Origin: Dongia_B sp964406155
GTDB taxonomy: Bacteria > Pseudomonadota > Alphaproteobacteria > Dongiales > Dongiaceae
NCBI GenBank assembly: GCA_964406155.1
Contig: CAYOQR010000014.1
Location: forward strand, 1 to 64,000
Direction of reading: 5' to 3'
Length of the DNA stretch: 64,000 nucleotides
Shown here one piece after another: positions 60,964-64,000 of this stretch. Made by a program: the position numbers and the translations under genes. The notes below the pieces were generated by a model. It ran no database searches. It worked only from the letters and a program-made list of their open reading frames with translations, and was not told the origin of the DNA. Position 1 is the first letter of the stretch. Every line of letters starts with the position of its first letter.

Positions 60964-61189
60964 GGCTTCCCCAAGGTAGGAGATGTCACCGGGCAGACAG
61001 GACCGGATACCTTTTGCGCAGCCGTTTTCGGATCAACAGGTTCGCTAGGTTATTGCATTGCAGGGGACGGGTCGAGAGGCGACCGGATAGAGGCGAGATC
61101 GGTAGCATCAGATGCCGGATGTCCCCAGGAAGCCGGCCAATCTTCCGCCGTCGCCTCCTGCTGCTGCCGGATCCGTGCCGAGAGCCGTT

Positions 61190-62863
61190 TCAATCGAGAT
61201 ATTGCGCGACGTCGACGTCGTCGATCTGCTCGGGCATGAGGAAGCGGTCGGCATAAATGCGGTAGATGCCGGAGCGCAGGAAGAGATCGAAGAGATCGGG
61301 GTCGATGTGATTGTCCCGCTTCATCGCCTGCATGATGCGGATCGATTCCGAGAGGGTCTTCGGTTGTTTATAAGGCCGGTCCGCCGCGGTCAGGGCCTCG
61401 AAGATATCGGCGATGCCCATCATGCGGGCAAGCCAGGACATCTGATTGCGTTTCAGGCCTTTCGGATAGCCCGTACCATCCATCTTCTCGTGATGCCCGC
61501 CGGCGATCTCCGACACATTGCGCAGATGCTTCGGGAAAGGCAGGGCTTCCAGCATCTGGATCGTCAGCACGATATGGTCGTTGACGATCTTGCGGTCCTC
61601 GGCATTGAGGGTGCCGCGCCGGATCGCCAGATTGTCCAGTTCCTCGGCATCGATCAGTGGACGTTGTTGATTGCCTTGATACCAGGTCTCGCCGGCGATG
61701 CGGCGGAGTTCCGCGATATCGGCATCGGCCATGAATTCGCAACCGATATTGGACTTGGCGAGGAAATCGGCGACCCGTGCGAGGCCGGCGCAGCGGGCAT
61801 CGCGCGCCGCTTCAGCTTCCGCCTTGTCCCGGCCGTCGAGCTGGGCGCGCAGGCAGGCGATCTCGGCGTCGCGGCGCAGGACCTCGATGCGGGTCTGCAC
61901 TTCGTGGATGCGATCGTGGATCTTTTCCAGTTTGGTGGCCTTGTCGAGGATATGGACCGGCGTCGTCACCTTGCCGACATCATGCAGTCCGCCCGCCACC
62001 TTCAATTCGTACCATTGCGCCTCGCTGAGACCGAAATCGGCGAACAGCCCCTCGGTCTCGTCGCAGGCCGCCTGGGCCAGCATCTCGGTCAGCACCGGCA
62101 CGCGCTGGCAATGGCCGCCGGTATAAGGTGATTTCGCGTCGATCGCCTGGGCCATCATGGTGATGAAAGCGTCGAACAGCGCGCGTTGTTCGCAGATGAG
62201 GCGGTTATTCTCGAGCGCGATCGTGGCCTGGCTCGCCAGGGCTTCGACCAGGGACACGAGGTTCTGGTCGAAGGCGATGAAACGCCGGGCTGCCGGATCG
62301 GCGTTCCGCTGCCGGTTATGGGCATTGATCAATTGCAGGATGCCAATGACCTCGTCCTCATTCGTCTTGAGCGGAACGGTCAGGAAGCTCTGCGAGCGAT
62401 ATCCGGTCCGGGCGTCGAAGGCCTGGGTGCCGGAGAAGTCGAATTCATCAGCCGCGTCATAGGCATCGGCAATATTCACCGGGCGCCCGGACAAAGCGGC
62501 GAAGGTGGCGACATTGTTGCGGTTGGGCGTCCCATCGGCGTGATAGAGGGGCAGGGGCGCGAAGACCGCCGGCTGATCGGTGCTGCCGCTGAGCGAGAGG
62601 CCGAGCGTATCATTGTGGATCAGCTTGAAATGCAGCTCGTCGCCCACGCGCAGATAAAGCGTTCCGGCATCGGCATGGGTCAGGTCCTTGGCGCCTAGCA
62701 GGATGCGTTCCAGGAGCCGGGTGTGATTACGCTCGGAGGAAAGGGCGAGGCCCAGTTCGATCAACTGCGTCAGCGCCTTGTCACGCGCAGCGGCGGCCTC
62801 GGTATCGGGCTCGTGGAAGGATGCCCGCAGAGAAGATGCGCGGTGGCTTGTTCGAGCGGTCAT
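61190..62863 (-). CDS. GAF/HD-GYP domain phosphodiesterase
   Basis: A 557-residue protein: GAF sensor at about 30-220, then HD-GYP with H294-D295 (GGLHDVGK), HH457-458 and GTGYPKG at 463-469. HD-GYP enzymes hydrolyse cyclic di-GMP or similar. The interval between HD and HHE is about 160 residues, longer than usual, and is rich in charged helix. ATG 62863 overlaps the stop of a 41-residue upstream ORF. The open frame to GTG 62992 is not preferred. Confidence 0.9.
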   Translation of the reverse strand: MTARTSHRASSLRASFHEPDTEAAAARDKALTQLIELGLALSSERNHTRLLERILLGAKDLTHADAGTLYLRVGDELHFKLIHNDTLGLSLSGSTDQPAVFAPLPLYHADGTPNRNNVATFAALSGRPVNIADAYDAADEFDFSGTQAFDARTGYRSQSFLTVPLKTNEDEVIGILQLINAHNRQRNADPAARRFIAFDQNLVSLVEALASQATIALENNRLICEQRALFDAFITMMAQAIDAKSPYTGGHCQRVPVLTEMLAQAACDETEGLFADFGLSEAQWYELKVAGGLHDVGKVTTPVHILDKATKLEKIHDRIHEVQTRIEVLRRDAEIACLRAQLDGRDKAEAEAARDARCAGLARVADFLAKSNIGCEFMADADIAELRRIAGETWYQGNQQRPLIDAEELDNLAIRRGTLNAEDRKIVNDHIVLTIQMLEALPFPKHLRNVSEIAGGHHEKMDGTGYPKGLKRNQMSWLARMMGIADIFEALTAADRPYKQPKTLSESIRIMQAMKRDNHIDPDLFDLFLRSGIYRIYADRFLMPEQIDDVDVAQYLD

Positions 62864-62985
62864 GGCTGAAGCGTCGATTCCAGATACTGGCTGGCCCGGC
62901 TGGAGAGGGCACAGGTCGTGGCCATTGCTATCGCCAGCGCATCCGTCACGTCCAATCTGGTGAGGGTCGTTTTGCCGGGTTCCAT
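62860..62985 (-). CDS. Small 41-residue leader protein before the HD-GYP gene
   Basis: Begins MEPGKTTLTRLDVTDALA and ends with a TGA overlapping the HD-GYP ATG. A GGAGGAAGG ribosome site stands about 7 bases upstream, much better than any site for the HD-GYP gene itself. The product is probably one helix with no recognised family. It may encode a real small protein or serve to couple translation. Confidence 0.6.
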   Translation of the reverse strand: MEPGKTTLTRLDVTDALAIAMATTCALSSRASQYLESTLQP

Positions 62986-63025
62986 GTCGCACCTTCCTCC
63001 TGGAGGAAGTGTTGCCGATGGCTGG

Positions 63026-63040
63026 TTAATTTGACCTTAA
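63026..63040. promoter_or_regulatory. CtrA-type box TTAA-N7-TTAA
   Basis: A perfect TTAA-TTTGACC-TTAA lies about 40-55 bases before the small leader ORF. This is the full binding consensus of the alphaproteobacterial cell-cycle regulator CtrA. Two copies of GGTTAAT follow (near 63084 and 63099). Confidence 0.55.
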
Positions 63041-63148
63041 GCAGATCTTTAGGATTTTAGTGATCTCGCGCACAGAATGTGCGGTTAATGAGTGTGTGGT
63101 TAATAGGTGCGCGATTCATGATTTGGGCGGTGTTGCGGCGCGGCCATC

Positions 63149-64000
63149 TCAGGCGGGCGTTTCCGCCGGTGCTTCCGGCCACTGGAGGCGGGCCGCGTCG
63201 GCCGTCTCGTTCTCATCAGACGCCGGTGAATCTCCGGGCAGGTGCGAGACGCCCTTCAGCCAATCATCTGCGACCTGGCGTCCGACATAGTGGAGCCGGC
63301 TGATGAAGGCCCAGTCCGGGGTGAGTTTACTGGCATCGCCCAATTGCCGCATGACATCCTCGGCCGCCACGGTATGCAGCCGCAACGCCGCGAGGCGGGC
63401 GCCCAGCCGACCCGGTTGCAGGTCATCGCCGCCCGGCTGCCGGCGCAGCCAGTCCAGCAGGCGCAACTCGGCATTGAGCGGCGCGTTGAAGACGACGCGG
63501 TTGAGGCGGCTGCGGATACCGCCGGCGGTCATGGGTACGGCCTCGTCATGGGTGGGATCGATCCGCACCAGCAGGATCTCCGGCGTCATCGCCTCGCCGA
63601 GTGCGCGGTCGATCAACGGCAGGAGCGGCGGATTGGCGCTGTAGCCGCCATCCCAGTAATAGCCGTCATCGAGGCGGATCGCCTGATTGATCGCCGGCAG
63701 GCAAGCCGAGGCGAGAACCGCATCGACGCTGAGATCGGCATTGGTGAAAAGCCGCATCGCGCCGCTTTCCAGGCGGGTCGCTGCGATGAACAGGCGGATC
63801 GTGTCGTCGCGCCGCAGGAGATCGAAATCCACCAAGTCGAGAAGGATCTGGCGCAAGGGATCGATGCCGAAGGGATTGAACTGATAGGGCGAGACGAAGC
63901 GCGTGAAGAGATCGAGCAGCAGATGACCGGGCGACCAGTCGCTGCGCCAGTTCGGCGCCAGGCGCTCCAGCGGCGATGGTTGCAGGGGGCTGATCTGCGC
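63149..64000 (-). CDS. Patatin-like phospholipase (N-terminus cut by window end)
   Basis: The visible 284 residues include the catalytic aspartate motif DGGYSANPPLLPL preceded by SACLPAINQAI, typical of patatin-type lipid hydrolases. The GxSxG serine motif must lie beyond the window. The last 120 residues are Asp/Ala/Pro-rich. It is upstream of the HD-GYP unit on the same strand, separated by a long regulatory gap. Confidence 0.85.
   Translation of the reverse strand, partial: AQISPLQPSPLERLAPNWRSDWSPGHLLLDLFTRFVSPYQFNPFGIDPLRQILLDLVDFDLLRRDDTIRLFIAATRLESGAMRLFTNADLSVDAVLASACLPAINQAIRLDDGYYWDGGYSANPPLLPLIDRALGEAMTPEILLVRIDPTHDEAVPMTAGGIRSRLNRVVFNAPLNAELRLLDWLRRQPGGDDLQPGRLGARLAALRLHTVAAEDVMRQLGDASKLTPDWAFISRLHYVGRQVADDWLKGVSHLPGDSPASDENETADAARLQWPEAPAETPA

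Overview
This is a GC-rich chromosome segment of an alphaproteobacterium, probably Rhodospirillales-like. The assignment rests on gene order and content: a tldD/cox cluster, an F0 ATP synthase operon with both b and b' subunits, ccrM (GANTC methyltransferase), a tandem glycine riboswitch before split gcvPA/gcvPB, and a CtrA-type box. The species cannot be named from the sequence alone.

Layout. 1-8.1 kb: the end of tldD (minus strand), then an aa3-type cytochrome c oxidase operon with its assembly factors (coxB, coxA, ctaB, a small membrane protein, ctaG, coxC, DUF983, surf1). 8.1-13.2 kb: M32 carboxypeptidase, threonine synthase, M16 peptidase and a GNAT acetyltransferase. 13.2-22.8 kb: yqgE, a DsbD/ScsB-like reductase, peroxiredoxin, recQ, DUF3293, then rnhA-thrB-ispH on the minus strand, a double CDGSH protein and a lipoprotein. 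22.9-33.1 kb: glycine and one-carbon metabolism, with the riboswitch, gcvT-gcvH-gcvPA-gcvPB, an isochorismatase-family hydrolase, a class V aminotransferase, a dimethylglycine/sarcosine dehydrogenase-like flavoprotein and a divergent LysR regulator. 33.1-35.8 kb: atpI-atpB-atpE-atpF'-atpF behind a near-consensus sigma70 promoter. 35.9-44.8 kb: chromosome maintenance and repair genes (smc, a DsbA-like protein, DUF721, mutY, lysE, ccrM, rnhB). 44.8-55.4 kb: a secreted protein, radical SAM, moaB, lytic transglycosylase, uracil-DNA glycosylase, ETF-QO, a TPR protein, ispE and tRNA-Gln(TTG).

55.3-59.1 kb holds the one clear accessory element. It is a lower-GC island of about 3.8 kb lying between the tRNA-Gln 3' end and a 17-bp direct repeat of that end. 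It encodes an HNH nuclease with a long unassigned N-terminal region, an MT-A70 DNA adenine methyltransferase and a convergent BglII/BamHI-like restriction endonuclease. No integrase is visible, so it looks like a compact defence cassette mobilised in trans or one that has lost its recombinase.

59.2-64.0 kb returns to core-like DNA with cyclic-nucleotide signalling: an adenylate/guanylate cyclase, a GAF/HD-GYP phosphodiesterase translationally coupled to a previously unmarked 41-residue ORF and preceded by a perfect TTAA-N7-TTAA box, and a patatin-like phospholipase cut by the window end.

Genes whose start was moved from the longest open frame are flagged in their entries. Long open frames antisense to coxA, smc and the DMGDH-like gene are codon-bias artefacts and were left out.
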